A stretch of DNA of 64,000 nt from Kalmusia sp. IMI 367209 (lineage: Eukaryota; Ascomycota; Dothideomycetes; Pleosporales; Didymosphaeriaceae), in contig JAPEUQ010000002.1 in assembly GCA_027946365.1 (NCBI GenBank), positions 1,302,001-1,366,000 of the forward strand, given 5' to 3'. The stretch's first letter is position 1; every line of letters starts with the position of its first letter. A program made the position numbers and the translations under genes. Below the pieces are notes generated by a model that saw only the letters and a program-made list of their open reading frames with translations, did no database searches and was not told the origin of the DNA. Positions 47,181 to 58,952 of this stretch are shown piece by piece.

Positions 47181-49141
47181 GCTGGTTGGACAATATAGTT
47201 GATAGTGGTAGGGGAAAAAGTAAAAAGAAGAATCTTACGAAGTCTTATATCAAGAACAGGCGAAGTTCGGATCGGGAATTCTCATGCCGGGTGGCCGATG
47301 ATTCACTCAACCTCAACTCCAGGATTGCTTGCAAGCTGCATCTCACAGGCCAGGAGTAATCGCTGCTACGTTTGTATATAATGTTCAGTACAGAGTTGTT
47401 GTATCACAATATCGATCGATTTTGTTCACGGATGTTATTCGATGGATGTAAACCACAATCCAGTACGCTCAGAAACATCATATACATCGTTGAAAAGCGT
47501 TAGCTAATTGCTGCCGCATAATTTGTCTCTCAACACTATCTTACAAATGCCTATTCCACTTACGCAAATTTGATCCTTGGGAAATTCCGCTGTTGTAAAG
47601 CGTGACAGAACCTTTAAAACTAGGTAGTAGCCTACCCCACCAAAGCCTAAGCTATACTTAGAAGAGCATATGCTCATAAAGCGTGGTAGATCGCCTATTT
47701 TAGGCTGCCTTCGTTGATTCTACGAATCCTCATCATCATTTTAGGTACCTTTGCATCTGATTCTGTCCTGCCCGAGGTAGTTGTGCCTGCAGCAGTGCGG
47801 AAAGCGATCACATCATGAAATGGACAAGTCAGGGTCTATCAACTACAACTTGCAGCCTCACTCTCCCCTACCATATTAAGTGATAGATAGTCAATTGCTT
47901 TATGTATTTACATAAGAAAACGTTGCTCCTAGAAATAGCTGTCTACAATACTAGCTTTAGTACTAATGGAGAGTACAAATACTCGAGCTAAGTATCGAAA
48001 TTGCGCTTCTAGTACAATCCATAGCTCAGGCAAGAACTACCATCTCTCACCCTGTTGGACGTCTCGATTCCAGAAAATCATACAGGCTGCTACTTACTTT
48101 CTCCTTTCGCTTCTCCTTTTCCTAACACTTAGTGTTAGATAAAGCATAGACGCGTCCTACAATATATACAACGCGTATTCTACATGCACTGCGTGACCCT
48201 TTTAGCAATGCCCTTACCTTCAGTTCGCTTTCGCCTATACAGGTTCAACCCAAAGAGCCGTCTCGCAGAAAAGAAGGGGTAGATAGTTGTTAACTGCAGT
48301 GTGGCTGCAAAATGTGGCTTTATTTTCTCACCAAAAAAGCTGTGTTAAAAACACTAATTTCATGGTTCTAAATCTACAAGGACACTTGGAAACAAACTTA
48401 TGAACATGACTAATATGATATTGATCTGAACTCAAAGCAAGCACCAGTATCTGTGCATTTAGAATTCTAAGTGAACAGTGATGTGAGCTTGTCGACTCTA
48501 GAGTCTCATATAATGTTCCCACATCGTATTTCTTCCTCCAGCTGATAGTTTGTATCGCACCAAATGTTCCGACTCCATGTCTGAAATGGTAAGTCCTTTT
48601 TGATGATGTTTCGGGATCATGAGACTCTGGCCTCAGGATTCACCGCACACACGGTGAACATACGTTAGCTCTACAGTTGCGAGGTGAACAAACGTACTAG
48701 GTTTCTGAGTCCGGTATGATCGCCTTTGTAAAGTGTATCCTAGGGTAGCACGCTATGTGGAACAAGGGTCGGTATTTGAGAACAATTATAGTCTCCTAGG
48801 GCCTAATTGCTGAAGCAGACGAGCAAAGACCCTTCGTATGGCATCTGGTGAAACGCATAACTCATGTACATAATCCAAAGACGTCCCAGTTCAGTGGATG
48901 TTCGCTTTTCGGCTAGCACTTCCCTGCGTTTTCCTTGTCCATCAATGTCTACCTGCTTCGTGACCAGTACTTGCACGTGCTTTCCTCGTCCATAATTGTT
49001 TGTGTCAATGTTTGGATTTGATTTAGTCATGAGACTCATTGCAAAGAGCAATTATCCGCCCGGGTAACTACAAAAGGATCGTCTGTCCCTTCATTTAGTC
49101 TACATCTAATTCCCCAAAGTTCAACTCCTCTCTACCTCATC
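47181..49141. other. Gene-free AT-rich region
   Basis: Nearly 2 kb without a supported gene. The sequence is AT-richer than its flanks, has many stops in all frames, and includes the near-perfect palindrome CTAACACT-T-AGTGTTAG at 48122-48138. It could be an old decayed repeat element, but I found no transposase or terminal repeats to prove that. Confidence 0.4.
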
Positions 49142-49552
49142 ATGGGTACTTCATTCTGGACAACTCTCAGTGCCGTCTGCACCGTTCTATCCCTTGCAAT
49201 TTCCTTGTACGTAGCTTTTCGAAAAGACAAAGATGAAGAGTTGAAGAGCAATCTTCAGGAGACCATAGAGAAGATAGAGGTCAACACCAAATCAGCACGC
49301 TCGAATACGACTCCCGCGGCTCATGCAACCCAAGGAACTCATGCGACCCGAGAAACTCGCGAAGCTATCACGAACGCAATGGAAGAATTGAAGAATGCAG
49401 CAGTACCCGCAATTCAAGACATCGCAGCCGCAATCAACGCGCTAAAGGACAAGCCGAAAGTTCAGCGGGAGGAGGTTGAAGGGCCACCAGAAGGCCAGGT
49501 TCAGAGACAGGGAGCTGAAGGAAGACAAGAGGGTCCAGAGGGAGGACACTGA
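49142..49552 (+). CDS. Small single-pass membrane protein with coiled coil
   Basis: One exon of 136 residues with a good start context (CATCATGGG). Residues 6-28 (WTTLSAVCTVLSLAISLYVA) form a membrane anchor. A charged segment DEELKSNLQETIEKIEVNTK follows and looks coiled-coil. The tail is Gln/Glu/Gly-rich with imperfect repeats (EEVEGPPEGQVQRQGAEGRQ). Similar repeat-like DNA continues past the stop codon, so the C-terminal end may differ between strains or be frameshifted here. I do not recognise a family. The organelle cannot be told; such proteins sit in ER or mitochondrial membranes. Confidence 0.55.
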   Translation: MGTSFWTTLSAVCTVLSLAISLYVAFRKDKDEELKSNLQETIEKIEVNTKSARSNTTPAAHATQGTHATRETREAITNAMEELKNAAVPAIQDIAAAINALKDKPKVQREEVEGPPEGQVQRQGAEGRQEGPEGGH

Positions 49553-51356
49553 AGGACAAGCAGAAGGTCCAGAGAGACAGCTGAAGAGAAGCGACCCGAA
49601 GGTTCACCTTCTCCCACTTTGATCGTGCAAAGGTTTTTGGCCAACGGCACGAGGAGCGGATACTTTCCATTTCCATTCACCTTTTCCTTTCCAATCATGT
49701 ATGCGCACCTTTTCATGTACACACACCCATCCATTTCCATTCACGTAAGCGCACCGCAAGGAACATCGACACCAGCTGCTGCAATACGTTGTAAGCGCTG
49801 TGTTCAGATAGACACGCCGGAGTTTTGGGGGGAAAAGGTTAGTCTAACATCAGAAGAGAAGAAATAAAAGAGTTCCAAAAATTCGTCTTCTGCTACGTAT
49901 AGTGAGTCCCCACAAGATCTATGATGCACAGGGGAGATATCTAGCCTTCCTTTCGATTCTGGGTCGGGTCTAGGGAGGCAAAGCGCGTGTGCTAAATCCT
50001 TGCCTACTCTATATATCAGTGTATATGGACGGCGCATCTGCTTCAGTCTTCGCTGTGGACCGTAACCCAGCGACACTCAAGCCATAATTTCACTGCCATT
50101 TGAGCAATTTGACAGGCAGTTTCACTTCACGCGCCAGGCACGACCCTGATTGGATACATCACGACAGACTCACAGTCCAAACGATATAAGCAAACACAAC
50201 AACCCATATATTAGCACCACCCCATTACAATACATACGTGTAGCGAACGACCTCAGCCCGTCAAGCTAACTGCGAGAAGAGGCACCCAACCGAACCGAAC
50301 CACCAACCACACTCCCCTCCTAGACATGAACAGGAACAGACCAAACAAGTGCGAGAAAAGAAAAAGAGCTTCTTCGAAACAACACCTCCAAATGGAATAT
50401 CTCGATCCAAGAAAGGGACCACTCGTCATTAAACTCCGCTGACCATCCCGTATATGCAGGCCGCAAAAGCGGAGAATGATGTAGAGAAAAGCTAGAGTAA
50501 AAGGGGTTGAACAACACTACGATTTTGCGCAAGCAAACGATGAAGCTGCAACGAAGCAAGGCGTGAAGTCGGTACGATGGCGCAGAACGCAAGACGGGTC
50601 GCGGTGTAAACAGGGGATATTGTCATGACTCGGGAATTCGTGAATCGTGCGTGTGATTATCCGTTTAACGTTCTCTTCCTTCATGTGCATGTGCGCCGGC
50701 TGTCGTGACTTGTTGCTGTCAATGTCATAGACATCGATCCGACGACGTGTGAAGTATCTCATCGCTGCAAATCGTAGCGGAAGCAAAGTCGTCATCGTGG
50801 AAGTGTGTTCGGTTGCGAGAATAAAAATAGGGCAGAACAGGGAGAAAATTATCGCATATGGGGCTCCGGTAGTCCTGATGGTAACAAACCAGCTTGATGC
50901 CTCAGATGTACTAGAGATGGGCGAGAACAGTGCCCATCCCCTCGATCTGCACTTTCGCATGCCCGACGGTTGATACGCGAAAGTTGAAAAAAAAAACCAA
51001 GTAAGCAAGCAGAACCCCCATGCATAGATGTCGAAAGAAAAAAACTAATACATTCCCATGATGAGATAATGAAAGCAAACCAAAACAACAGTGGAGATCC
51101 AGTATATCCATGAAATGCTTTTTTTCAGTAACCAAGTCAGAAATGCGAGATCAGGAGCCCGAGCTCCGTCAAATGTAGTCTCTACTGTCGTAGCGTCATT
51201 CTTCGTATGCGTCGTGAGAGTAAAGTCTGTCTTGAGCTAAGGCCAGGTGCACAAGGCCGTAAACATCATCATCTCTCGTTCAAATATCCATCCACATGTG
51301 TTGTGAGACGAGCATGCCGTGATGCTCGTGTAACAAATTATCAGCTCCTAATTTCC
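49553..51356. other. Convergent 3' region
   Basis: About 1.8 kb between the small membrane protein and the RRM protein, both ending here. A minus-strand ORF of 163 codons at 50517-51008 lacks recognisable features and is treated as chance. The RRM gene probably has a long 3' UTR in this space. Confidence 0.4.
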
Positions 51357-53249
51357 TCACTGGCCGACCAGGATTTCTACGTTGGATTGGGAGGAGAGCT
51401 CATCGCTGCCACGGCCTTGATGGCCATTTTGCCTAGGTCTGCTGAACCCACTGCCACGCTCGGGCACAGGGCCACGGGGTTGCCTTGAAGGGCGATCATC
51501 ATAATTGCCGCCAAAAGTGCGGTGACCCCCAATAGGTCCTGGGTTGTCCCACGAAGTCATTTGTCGAAGGGAACGGGGACTGCCGCCTTGTCCGAAACTT
51601 GACCCGATCTGCATGCGCCCAAGCTCGCGCTCAAGCAGACTGTCGTCGCGTTGTGACATGGAAGCCGATGTCGGGGTACCATTGGGGTTCGTCGCGGAGC
51701 CCGCGAATGACAGCCCTTCTAGCGTAGGTCCTCCGAGGCGGCCAATCGGATGGCTCGCGGTGGAGGGCGCTGGCGATGGGGTGTAGGACCGAAGGTCAGC
51801 ATATGACTTCGCGGCTCGTAGGTTGGGTGCGGCAGACAAACCACTTGGAGAGTCTGGGAATCCAAGTAGCCCAGAGGCTTGCCTTCCGAAAGCATTGTAG
51901 AAACCTTCTGAGGCGCGAACGTCGCTGAAGTCGGTGGTTGCCGCACGGTTGAGGCCACGGCGGGGCTGCTCCGTGGCGTGGCTCGTAGGCATCTGTGGCA
52001 TGGGTGGGCTCAGGCCTTGGCTGTCGTGGACCTTGAAAATATGCAGCTGACGCTGGGCACTATCGCCTTTGGAAACATGAGCAAGACCGAGCTGGTGCGC
52101 CAGTGTATGGACAATGCGTCGTTGAGGAGGCGACAAAGAAGATGGGAAGGTCATGCTATCCCTTTCAGGTGACTCTTTGAACAGAAGCAGTTGCGAGTAG
52201 AACTGCAACACCTGTGGGTCATTGAGATCCACTTCTGCCGTAGGATTAGTCGGGGAAGGTCCTAGGTCGCCTGTGCGCCACATACCAGGCTTCTGCTGTC
52301 GCAGTCCTGACACGGGGGAAGGTGAAGTTGCTGGAATATGCGAAGCCAGGGAGCTGTATGATTGTTGCGTCTGTAGGGAGCCAGCCATTGGACGGTGCTG
52401 CTCTTCCAGTTGTCCACGGCGCTCCCGCTTCTCGCGCTCGATCCGTTCGCGCTCAGCCAAGGGGAGCATCTTTTTGTATTCGACTCGGAGCTTCCTGCCG
52501 TGAAGCTCAAAATGGTTCATCGCCTCGATGACCTGAGCTGTCTCTTCTGCAGTCGTAAAGTTGGCAAAGGCAAGGCCCCTGAAGACTCCATTGTCGAAAT
52601 GGTAGTTGAAGGCGTATGGCAGAGGGAGGCGGAGGTCAGTCATCAGCTGGACCAGCTGCTCCTTTTTGACGGCGAACGGAATGTTCTTGATGACTATGGC
52701 GGTTGGGATAAGCTCCTCGTCCACATCCTGCGAGAACTGATTCTGCTGCATGGTAGAGTTGAGGAGAGAATTCGGATGGCCGTTGCCCAGACCACCCAAA
52801 GCGAAAGTTGGAAGACCCTGCGGCTGGTCAAGCCATCCCTACCACCAGTCAGTAAAAGAAAAAACAAACAATTTTCGCGCGGTAGCACTCACGGCTGGGA
52901 GAGCGCTGCGACCGCCGCCGCCGCCGCCGCCGCCACCACCACGGCCCTGCTGCTTGATGCGGGATGTGGCACCGCCGAGGGAGCCGATGGTGTTCTGACC
53001 AAAGGCGCTTGCGTTCCAAGCCTGGGCGCCCATGTCGTAGTTGTACGGCGAGTGGATGGTCGCGTTCAGGCGGTCGTAGTTCCGCGGCTGGTCGTAGCCA
53101 CGGGCATGGTCCTCTGCGGTGTACAGGCCACCGGGCGGGAGCTGTCCGTATGCGTCAAACTGCCGCGAGGGCTGGCGATGCAGCGTCTGCGGCTGGTGAC
53201 GATGCGAGCCGGGCGACCGCGACGAGGGCGGGTCGTAGGCGGAGTACAT
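51357..53249 (-). CDS. RRM RNA-binding protein, Pin4/Cip2-like
   Basis: Exons 52893-53249 and 51357-52838 give 612 residues. The N-terminus is Gln/Tyr/Gly-rich, with a decaglycine tract encoded by a CCG/CCA repeat at about 52910-52940. A single RRM lies at about residues 160-240, with AIVIKNIPFAVKKEQLVQLM, LPLPYAFNYHFDNGVFRGLA and HGRKLRVEYKKMLPLAERER. This particular RRM followed by the RVEYKKML helix is the hallmark of S. cerevisiae Pin4/Mdt1 and fission yeast Cip1/Cip2, which act in mRNA control, cell-cycle and stress responses. The rest is disordered and Ser/Pro-rich, with probable SQ/TQ and SP phosphosites. An R3H-like helix may lie at MTFPSSLSPPQRRIVHTLAH. The 54-nt intron uses GTGAGT. 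Confidence 0.88.
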
Positions 53250-55023
53250 GGTGTGTGCAGATGGGAGAGCTTGAGGTGTGAGGTGGGAGTCGAGATGGAG
53301 GGAAAATTAACTAGGGCAGGGACGCCAAGGCGGCGGCTCCTCTGGGAGGGTCTGCGAACGGGCGCGGCGAGCGACTGGCTGCGGTCCCTGGGGCGATGGA
53401 ATAATAGGGGAGATGGCCAGGAGAGCGGCGCTGGAGTGGCCACGGGCGGCGAGGGGCAGGAGGCTATGATAAATGGGAAATGACCGGGCTGGGCTGGCGT
53501 GTTGTGTTGGCGAGCCTGCTGCTCTCCTTTCTCCTTTTGCACACGGTCGATGTGCGGGAGATGAGCGGCTGCAGCGTGGTGGGCCGCAATCCGACAGGCT
53601 GCTCTAGCAGGCGTCAGCGCGAGCTTTCTTATACGGGGGGGTCCTGCACGCGTCGTCGACGCGAAGGCAACAGAGGCGAACCGGTCGGGGAGCGTACAGG
53701 CTGTTCTGAGGAGTGCGAGTGCGTCTATGTATAGGGAGGAGAGCTGCTAGCGGGGAGGGCGCCCAGGTCAGATCCACGACTCTGAGACCCAAGCATGCCT
53801 TCATTGGACAGCAGCCGTCATGTCTCTGGAGCGCTGCCCCTATCAATAAAAGCCTCTGCCGTGCCATGGTACGCGTAAATCCTCAATAGTCTTTGCCCGT
53901 CCAATTTGCCAGCCCGCAGCCTCATTCACCTCCCCTGATACGAGGATCGCCAGCACTGAACTATCCTTTCTGCACCCACAGCATGGCTCACGGATTACAT
54001 CCCGCTCGCTGGATCCTGGAGGCCGCCCGGCCTCGCGAGCGCGCGCGGCCATTCACCCGCACTTCAGGCGGGCCGTTGCGCTTCGGTCGTCCTACTAGTG
54101 TACTGGTAGTTCGCTCCTAGCCACGAGCTCCCAGCAGAATGCGCTCCATGGCACACCCTCTCAACAGTACGCCTGCTCCTCGCGGGAAGGAAGGGAAGGG
54201 TAGCTCGCAGTTCTATAGCGACCCCGTCCTCGATATTGGAGGGGGGTGGGGCCGGGATGTGCCCTTGGCCTTGCAGCGATCAGCTGGCGCTCTTGTTTGC
54301 CACCGAGAAAGCCCATCCCATCCAGTCTGTTGCATGAGGCTCCATGAGAAGAGCCTTGGAGCATGGAGACTGCTCCGGTGATGGAGTCGGGGCACCGTGG
54401 AGCATTGGCTGCACATGGCACCCGGGCCTCTCGGTGGAGGGCATGGCCCTGCTGCTCGCTGGGAAAATGACGCTTTCCCAAGCTCTCATTGATCCGATTT
54501 GCACCGCGCTATAACAAACCACGAGGTCACATTCATCACTTGCTCTCAGACATCTGCACGCGCGCACGAAAACAGTCACCTCCAACGACAAAAGCGTTGT
54601 ACGGCATAAAACCTTGTCCTCGCCGCTTTTGATTTGATGCCTTTCGGCATCTGTGTAATGCTACCTTTCTATCGGCGCGCTGCCCCGACCGGTGACAACC
54701 CGGCGGCGAGCTGTCCTTTCTTCCAACTGGCGGGAAACGTTACTAGGATTGCTGCAACCCGCAGACAGAATCAATCACATGACGCTAGCGAGCGAGTGAA
54801 CGTCGCGCAAGCCCCGCTGCGAAGCTGCACGATCGACCCAACCAAGCATGCTATCTTGCAAGCCATCGGACGTTTTGTCGGACGAGCCATCCAGCGAAGC
54901 ACCGTAACTTGCATGGTTCCGGTGTTCAAGCACAGTGCCGCCAGTGGCATACCGCCGTGCAGTACCGTCGTGCAGTCGCGCCGTGCAACCTAGCCTACTC
55001 ATCCCGTCTCCTCTCAAGACGTC
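53250..55023. other. Promoter region of the RRM gene and 3' end of Lin1
   Basis: About 1.8 kb, more GC-rich than average, with many short ORFs on both strands but none convincing. It probably includes a long 5' UTR of the RRM gene. Confidence 0.4.
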
Positions 55024-56355
55024 TCAGTCATCAAAGTCAAGAAGCCGAGACCATTCCGTCTCCCCTACCCGACGGAACTCGGCACCAGCCGTAAACTGAC
55101 TGCTCTCCTCCCAAGCTCGCATAGTCTCTGTGTCATATGGCCCGTTGATAGCGTCTTCTGGCGCGTTTAGCCAGTGAAACTCCCATGCAGCCTCTACAGG
55201 ATTAGGGTTCTTCCAATCTTCTCCCGTCTCGCGCTTGTATTGACGCATAATCACCTCGCGGGGTTGGTCATAGATGTCCTCCACCCCGCGATCTGTCAAA
55301 CGACTCGCGCATTCGGTTATGCCATCGATTGCCTCTTTGGCTTTAGCTGCCGCTGCTTCTTGATTCGGATCTGCCTCAACGTCCATTTCTTGATGCTTCT
55401 TCTTCTTGCTCCAGTTGCTGGTGGTCTTCTTTTTAGGGGCGGCCTTTCCATGTCGTATCAGAGCTTCCATTGGTGTTTCTCCCACGTCCAAATATTGGAT
55501 CAATGAAGAGAGCACGTCGCTAGTGATGACAGCATCCTCTTTTCTTTCTCGCTCTCTCCGTTCTGCTTCTAGTTTGTCGTGCGCTTCCTTGGCTTTCCTG
55601 ATATCCTTTTTCGAAACACCTTCTAACCAAGAATCCTGTGCGGCTTCTGGGTCGAAAGCTTTCCGCACGAAGTTTCCAGCCTCATCAAAACGGCCCTCTT
55701 CCTGTTCGGCTCGCATGTTGAAAGCATCCAACTTTGGCGCATGGTGCTTCTTGCCGCCTGCTCCAATTTCCTCATCCAAGTCAGGATCGAGCCTATCGCG
55801 ATCCTCATCGTCGCCGCTCTCGCTACTACTTTCCACATCTTGTGTTGCCTTACTCGGCCCTGCACGAAAATCGACGGCGACATGCCCTCCTGATTTGCTT
55901 GTATCCTCCTGGCCTTCTATTTCGTGACTATCAAGGAAACGCAATTGCTTCTTCTTCTTGTCTCCGCGCCGCGTCTCTTCGTCTTGTTCGTCGTCCTTAT
56001 CTTCGTCCGCAAACATGTCGTCATCATCATCATCATCATCGTCGTCCTTTGGAGGCGCATCCTTCTTCTTCCGAGATTCTGCGCGAGTATCGAAGTTTTC
56101 CGTAGAGCTGTCTGAGTCGTAGCCATCGATGTTTACAGCGTTGCGCTTCACGCCAGCGCCCTTGCCGATCACATCGGCTTCCAACGTCGGATCATCTTCG
56201 TCATCATTGTCGGGCGCTAATGTGGAAGGGTTTCGGGGGTCGAAGCGGGGCTTCTTTGAAGAAGGCTCGTCCGAATCCAGGTGGTGAGTCCGCGAGAAGT
56301 GGTTCCCAGCGCGTTTTGGTCTAGCTGCTGAGAACTGGTTCGAGGAGCTCGCCAT
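55024..56355 (-). CDS. lin1: U5 snRNP protein Lin1 / CD2BP2, GYF domain
   Basis: A single exon gives 443 residues. The N-terminal 230 residues are acidic, with a run of ten Asp (encoded by a CAT/CGT repeat near 56020-56045), and hold conserved patches such as KKPRFDPRNPSTLAPD, the VNIDGYDSDSS element and EEGRFDEAGNFVRKAFDPEA. A central helical part (WLEGVSKKDIRKAKEAHDKL) leads to the C-terminal GYF domain, WEFHWLNAPEDAINGPYDTE, with the GP(Y/F) signature and a following W..FTAGAEFRRVGE. CD2BP2/Lin1 binds the splicing factor Prp6/Dib1 in the U5 snRNP through this domain and leaves before the tri-snRNP is active. It is divergent from ufd1. Confidence 0.92.
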   Translation of the reverse strand: MASSSNQFSAARPKRAGNHFSRTHHLDSDEPSSKKPRFDPRNPSTLAPDNDDEDDPTLEADVIGKGAGVKRNAVNIDGYDSDSSTENFDTRAESRKKKDAPPKDDDDDDDDDDMFADEDKDDEQDEETRRGDKKKKQLRFLDSHEIEGQEDTSKSGGHVAVDFRAGPSKATQDVESSSESGDDEDRDRLDPDLDEEIGAGGKKHHAPKLDAFNMRAEQEEGRFDEAGNFVRKAFDPEAAQDSWLEGVSKKDIRKAKEAHDKLEAERRERERKEDAVITSDVLSSLIQYLDVGETPMEALIRHGKAAPKKKTTSNWSKKKKHQEMDVEADPNQEAAAAKAKEAIDGITECASRLTDRGVEDIYDQPREVIMRQYKRETGEDWKNPNPVEAAWEFHWLNAPEDAINGPYDTETMRAWEESSQFTAGAEFRRVGETEWSRLLDFDD

Positions 56356-56703
56356 TTATATGATTGCAGGAAAATGAAGCTCGAAAGAGCAGAGTAAGGC
56401 TGACAACGCGCGCGTGGAATTGAAAGGGCTCACGGATTTGAGGGTTGCAATGCTGGGGATGCGGAAAGCTTGGAGCTTGGGCCAGGCGGCAACATCCCGC
56501 AGAGGACACGCCGAGCTTCGCGCGAATGGTAAGTGTAGCCTACCGTAGTTGTACCTAGTATCGTCATTCTGGCCGCTTCTCTCGATCGTCTTCACGACTC
56601 ACCTCGCAAAGCCTCGTCGGATTTCAGTGTTCCTGTCTCGCCGTAGTACGCACCTTCTTCTTTCACCGCCTGACCCGCGTTTGCCTGTTTGCGCGTATTC
56701 AAA
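56356..56703. promoter_or_regulatory. Divergent promoter of lin1 and ufd1
   Basis: 348 nt between the start codons at 56355 (-) and 56704 (+). CT-rich stretches are present on the ufd1 side; no TATA box seen. Confidence 0.5.
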
Positions 56704-57881
56704 ATGGTAAGAGCTGCCCCGCCACTTCTTGAACTCCGCAACTGAGCTTCAACAGTTCAATCCCCAATTTTACGACGAAGACGACCCGATGGCTATGTAC
56801 CAGCAGCTCCGCCGCGGCGGTGTACCCCGGCGATTCGATGAGTACTTCCGGTGCTATCCCATCGCGATGCTCCCCGGTCCAGACCGCGAAGATGCGAATC
56901 ACGGCGGCAAAGTGTTCCTTCCACCCAGCGCTTTGGACAAGCTCACCAAGCTACACATCACATACCCTATGCTGTTCGAGCTCATAAATGGCGCTAAGGA
57001 CGGAAGGAAAACACATGCGGGTGTGTTGGAGTTCATAGCGGAGGAGGGCAAAATCTATCTTCCGTACTGGGTATGGACACCGTACTTGATGGTGAGATGA
57101 CAGGTACTAACAAACATCATAGCTTATGCAGACTCTACTACTTGAACCCGGTGACCTGCTGCAAGTCAAATCTACCGATCTCCCTCTCGGCACATTCATC
57201 AAGTTACAACCTCAGGATTCTTCTTTCCTCGAGATCTCAGACCCTAAAGCCGTACTAGAGAACGCATTTCGAAATTTCTCTTGCCTTACCAAAGGAGACG
57301 TCTTCACATTCGCCTACAACGACAACCAGTACAGCATCGCGGTCCTTGAGACCAAACCAGCACACGCGAGCAACGCAATATGTACCCTCGAAACCGATCT
57401 ATCAGTCGACTTCGCACCGCCCGTCGGATATGAGGAGCCAAAACGAACGAGCGGAACAAGTACACCTCGCAGCGGGAAGGGCGTCATGGCTGGCAAGGGA
57501 GGAACCCTGCACTCGCATGGCACCATGGCCCAAGCTATCAACTATCCTGCCATCGCTCCCTCAGCAACAGCTGCCGCCGCCGGTGCAAAAGCAACGTCGT
57601 CGAACTTCCTAACCTCAGGTCACAAGCTGAATGCTAAGAAAGGCAGCAAGGCGCCCACTCCTCAGGCCTCCACCCCTGTAGCTGGGCAATCGACAAATGC
57701 TCCTCAGCCAACGGTTCGACGGACGAATGGCCCGCAGCCACTTCGGTTAGCACCCGGGAAGCTCTTCTTTGGCTATGAGGTCAAGCCGGTGAAGGACAAG
57801 GAGGGTGATGAGAAGAAAGGCGAGTCGAAACACTTCGAAGGATCGGGTAATACGCTACGGAAGAAAAAGGACAACAAATAG
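56704..57881 (+). CDS. ufd1: Ubiquitin fusion degradation protein 1 (Ufd1)
   Basis: Exons 56704-56706, 56756-57070 and 57123-57881 give 358 residues. The first coding exon is only the ATG, followed by GTAAGA; the second exon starts FNPQFYDEDDPMAMYQQLRR, and FDEYFRCYPIAMLPGPDRED opens the Ufd1 double-psi barrel. The core continues with GGKVFLPPSALDKLTKLHIT, LPYWLMQTLLLEPGDLLQVK and AFRNFSCLTKGDVFTFAYND. Ufd1 with Npl4 recruits ubiquitinated substrates to the Cdc48/p97 unfoldase for ER-associated and other degradation. The C-terminal third is Ala/Ser/Pro-rich and should contain the Cdc48/Npl4 binding regions, including RLAPGKLFFGYEVKPVKDKE. Length and motif order are normal. Confidence 0.95.
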
Positions 57882-58279
57882 GCAGGTCGGAAATTACGTG
57901 ATAGAGTAATTCATTATTGCTATGGCATCTCGGGACTCACGGGTTTACAAGCACGGGTAAGCATTTGATGGCGCTGGTTCAAGAATGGGATGGCGGCGTG
58001 TGGCGTTTAGGATTTGGTTGCAAGCGTGTGTTACCTATCATTCGATCCATAATTGCAACCTACGTACTTCAAAATGATCTCGTGGATAATCGTGTACTGA
58101 TTATCCCACCCAGCTTGAGGCACCAGGCGTGCCCATATCGCTGTGCATACCAAAACCCGTGAAGACTTCGCTATCCCATAGCCACATTACCCAGTCCGTC
58201 AAAATGCATCAAAACTCCCACTTGTGTAGTAAAGTGCAGGCAGACACTACTCGACATGATTTGCAGCGCAAGTAGAAAC
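57882..58279. other. Convergent 3' region
   Basis: About 400 nt between the ends of ufd1 (+) and the SANT-like gene (-). No gene seen. Confidence 0.4.
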
Positions 58280-58952
58280 TCAGATGTCGGCGTCTTCACC
58301 CTTGACATCGCCAATCTTACAATCCTCCAGATCCTCATAAGGTCCATTCTCCGCCTTGACACCGTCAAGCTCACACTCATCAAGATGCTCAGAGGCAACG
58401 TCCTCGACCTTGGACTTCTTACCCTTCTTAGCGGACGGGGTTGCAGCCTCGCCGCCATCGTCCTTCGCGCCACGCTTCCTGCCCTTGGGCGTCGCTTTCG
58501 GGGTGCCGGCCTTGTCGCCCTTGGGAGTGGCGGCCTTGGTGTCCTCGACTGCGAGGCCGTATTGCTCTGCGAGCTTCGCCTTCTCTACGCGGAGGCGCGA
58601 GTAGCGGATCTTGATGCCGTTGAGGTTTGTGCCTATTTGGATGGTGTCAGTTGCTGGGGTGTGGTTGGATGATGGGGGTTCGCGTACCGGGGAAATGCTC
58701 GAGGAGACGCTCGAAGTCGCCGGTGGAGATGGTGTGGAAGGTGTGGGTGAAGAGGAGCAGCTGGGCGAGTTAGTCGGGATTGCGATGGTGGTGAAGTGCG
58801 TGGGGTACCTTGCGCTCGTTCTCGGCCGACCATCGGAAAGCCTGGGAGGAAGGTTAGGAGGTGTTTTCTTATTGAGGGTATAATGTTTTGTGTACTTTGT
58901 CGCCATCTTCACCGGCATCCGCCTTGGCAGCTGTGGCTTTCTTGGGAGGCAT
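58280..58952 (-). CDS. Small nuclear SANT/Myb-like protein with basic-acidic tail
   Basis: Four exons, 58896-58952, 58809-58841, 58688-58760 and 58280-58632, join in frame to 171 residues. The second is only 33 nt. The joined N-terminal part reads MPPKKATAAKADAGEDGDK, then AFRWSAENERK|LLLFTHTF, then HTISTGDFERLLEHFPGTN and LNGIKIRYSRLRVEKAKLAE. The pattern W(S/T)xENERxLL...F..L...FP.....I..R.SRLR resembles a fungus-specific SANT/Myb-like helix bundle seen in many short ascomycete nuclear proteins. Lys/Ala/Pro repeats (ATPKGDKAGTPKATPKGRKR) and an acidic end follow, a chromatin-protein style. No function is known. Reading through the introns would give a false longer ORF. Confidence 0.8.

Noticed and set aside
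50517..51008. 163-codon minus-strand ORF downstream of the RRM gene
   Set aside because: Same strand as and directly after the RRM gene, in its likely 3' UTR; no domain or conserved pattern.
55900..56115. Hydrophobic plus-strand ORF rich in Ile/Val
   Set aside because: It is the antisense of the Asp/Lys-rich region of Lin1, not a membrane protein gene.
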